From assembly GCA_003554345.1 (NCBI GenBank), contig PWGE01000075.1:1-15422 (forward strand): a DNA stretch of 15,422 bases. The letters are read 5' to 3'. A program made the position numbers and the translations under genes. The stretch comes from T1SED10-198M sp003554345 [NCBI: Candidatus Sumerlaeota bacterium] (GTDB lineage: Bacteria; Sumerlaeota; T1SED10-198M). Positions 14,022-15,422 of this stretch are shown here, one piece after another (position 1 is the first letter of the stretch; every line of letters starts with the position of its first letter). The notes under the pieces were generated by a model that worked only from the letters and a program-made list of their open reading frames with translations, made no database searches and was not told the origin of the DNA.

Positions 14022-15422
14022 GTGAAAAAGAGAATTATGTTAGGCAACGAAGCTATTGCCCGCGGAGCATATGAAGCCGGAGTGCAGGTTGGTTCCGCCT
14101 ATCCTGGCACACCCAGTACAGAAACCTTTGAATATCTTGTACAATACAAAGAAGATCTTTTTTGCGAATGGGCGCCCAATGAAAAAGTCGCCCTGGAAGT
14201 GGCCATAGGAGCTGCTTTTACGGGTGCCCGCAGTATAGCTGTCATGAAACATGTCGGGCTGAATGTGGCTGCCGACCCTTTGATGACAGGTTCTTATACC
14301 GGTTGTGAAGGTGGCCTGGTGATTGTAGTGGCTGATGATCCGGGCATGCACTCTTCACAAAACGAACAGGACACCCGTCATTACGCCCGCCTGGCTAAAA
14401 TACCCCTTCTGGAACCTTCCAATCCCGCCGAAGCAAAAGAAATGATCAAAGAAGGGTACCGTATCTCGGAACAATTCAAAACCCCTGTTATCTTAAGATC
14501 CACCACCCGTATTTCTCATTCCAAGGGTGTAGTGGAAATGGGAGAAAGGGAATCAATATCACGCCCCATACATTATCAAAAAGACCCTGCCCGTTTTGTG
14601 CCAATTCCCCTGTACGCCCGGCCCATGCATGAAAAAGTGGAAAAGCGCCACGAGGAGCTCAGGGATTTCACCACTCACAGTTCCTTAAACCGGACAGAGT
14701 ACCATGGAGATGATCAGCTGGGAATCGTCACTAACAGCGTCTCTTATGAATATGTGAAAGTGGCCTTCCCCAGTACCTCCGTATTAAAACTGTCTTTAAG
14801 TTATCCCTTCCCTGATGCCCTTCTCCAGGATTTTTGTCAGCGTTTTCAAACTATTCTGGTCGTTGAAGAGCTGGACCCTGTTCTTGAAGAACACATCAGA
14901 TCGTTAGGTTTTAGCAATGTTCATGGTAAGGACTTACTCCCCCTTTGCGGGGAATATAATCCCAATATCCTCTACAAAGCAAAAAGCCAGCTCAACAAAA
15001 CCGATTATACCATTCCCGCTCCCCAAAATTTCTCCCTTCCCCCTCGTCCTCCCGTCCTATGTGCTGGTTGTCCCCACCGGAGTGTTTTCTACGAACTTTC
15101 CCGTCACGATGTTGTGGTTACCGGAGATATCGGCTGTTACAGTCTTGCTGCTCTCCCTCCTCTGAAAAAGCTGGATACTATTCTGTGTATGGGAGGAGGT
15201 TTTACCGTTGCTCATGGAATGGAACGAGCGGGAAATAAAGAAAAGGTGGTAGGAATAATGGGGGATTCAACCTTTTTCCACTCCGGTATTAGCGGTATGC
15301 TGGACATTGCTTACAACAAAGGTTTATCCACTATTATCGTCCTGGATAACAGAATTACCGCAATGACCGGCCACCAGGACCATCCGGGAACCGGAAAGAC
15401 GTTAATGGGTGAAGAGAGTCCC
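14022..15422 (+). CDS. iorA: Indolepyruvate:ferredoxin oxidoreductase, alpha subunit (3' end cut by window)
   Basis: Thiamine-diphosphate and iron-sulfur enzyme that oxidatively decarboxylates aryl pyruvates to aryl-acyl-CoA and reduces ferredoxin, mainly in anaerobic amino-acid fermentation. The frame is open for 467 codons to the edge; the family is near 600. It begins VKKRIMLGNEAIARGAYEAG, the typical N-terminus. The pyrimidine-binding domain has YPGTPSTE and CEWAPNEKVALEVAIGAAF. CAGCPHR (347-353), GDIGCYSL (368-375) and GIMGDSTFFHSGI mark the TPP domain, the last with its Mg-binding GDS. The C-terminal 2[4Fe-4S] domain would lie beyond the edge. GTG 14022 is chosen with AAGGAGA 11 bases upstream; ATG 14037 would be 26 bases from it. 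IorB is expected downstream but is not visible. Confidence 0.95.
   Translation, partial: MKKRIMLGNEAIARGAYEAGVQVGSAYPGTPSTETFEYLVQYKEDLFCEWAPNEKVALEVAIGAAFTGARSIAVMKHVGLNVAADPLMTGSYTGCEGGLVIVVADDPGMHSSQNEQDTRHYARLAKIPLLEPSNPAEAKEMIKEGYRISEQFKTPVILRSTTRISHSKGVVEMGERESISRPIHYQKDPARFVPIPLYARPMHEKVEKRHEELRDFTTHSSLNRTEYHGDDQLGIVTNSVSYEYVKVAFPSTSVLKLSLSYPFPDALLQDFCQRFQTILVVEELDPVLEEHIRSLGFSNVHGKDLLPLCGEYNPNILYKAKSQLNKTDYTIPAPQNFSLPPRPPVLCAGCPHRSVFYELSRHDVVVTGDIGCYSLAALPPLKKLDTILCMGGGFTVAHGMERAGNKEKVVGIMGDSTFFHSGISGMLDIAYNKGLSTIIVLDNRITAMTGHQDHPGTGKTLMGEESP

Noticed and set aside
14040-14351. 103-codon minus-strand frame inside iorA
   Set aside because: Antisense shadow of a strongly conserved coding region, with no family resemblance.
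1-15422. CRISPR arrays, insertion sequences, integrase genes, att sites, parS or DnaA-box clusters
   Set aside because: Looked for by eye. No regularly spaced repeats, transposase or integrase motifs, or complete parS (TGTTTCACGTGAAACA) were found. The tRNAs show no duplicated 3' end that would mark an integration site.

Overview
The window looks like a chromosomal piece of a moderately AT-rich, probably anaerobic bacterium with a Gram-negative type envelope. Reasons: chromosomal-type ParA/ParB, an HslV peptidase, an HU/IHF-family protein, membrane GT-C and GT2 glycosyltransferases, and the alpha subunit of indolepyruvate:ferredoxin oxidoreductase, a ferredoxin-linked enzyme typical of anaerobes. 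The phylum cannot be fixed from the sequence. The golvesin-type amidase and the HslV N-terminus remind me of spirochaetes or Cloacimonadota-like lineages, but that is a weak inference. No mobile element, CRISPR array, rRNA or phage gene was seen.

Layout. (1) 1-1140, minus: the N-terminal 380 residues of a secreted N-acetylmuramoyl-L-alanine amidase with a GTG start. It has a GerMN-like N-domain and a golvesin-type domain that appears to interrupt the catalytic domain. A 12-bp inverted repeat lies upstream. (2) 1425-1676, minus: a compact tRNA-Lys/tRNA-Glu unit with a near-consensus promoter and an intrinsic terminator. (3) 2015-7243, plus: a tightly packed run parA-parB-GT-C membrane protein-histidine kinase-GT2 glycosyltransferase, with 4-base or longer overlaps at three junctions. 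(4) 7240-13448, minus: methyltransferase, hslV, HU-like gene, thiL, GT-C membrane protein, FHA-GAF-adenylate cyclase and a CxxC/CxxC protein of unknown family. From hslV on the genes are spaced by 20 bases or less. (5) 13449-14021: a divergent intergenic region with a consensus promoter for the last gene. (6) 14022 to the right edge, plus: iorA, partial.

How it fits together. The two large runs converge and their stop codons interlock at 7240-7243. Each carries a GT-C-like polytopic membrane protein next to a signalling protein: an orphan sensor kinase in one, a class III adenylate cyclase in the other. The plus run also adds a cytosolic GT2 transferase, so both look partly devoted to cell-surface glycans and to sensing. 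ThiL makes thiamine diphosphate, the cofactor IorA needs. I see no clearly new defence or mobile system. The most unusual items are the split-domain amidase, the HU-like protein lacking its intercalating proline, the unlinked hslV with a palindrome in its leader, the cyclase plus CxxC-protein pair, and parAB fused into a surface-glycan and sensor operon.
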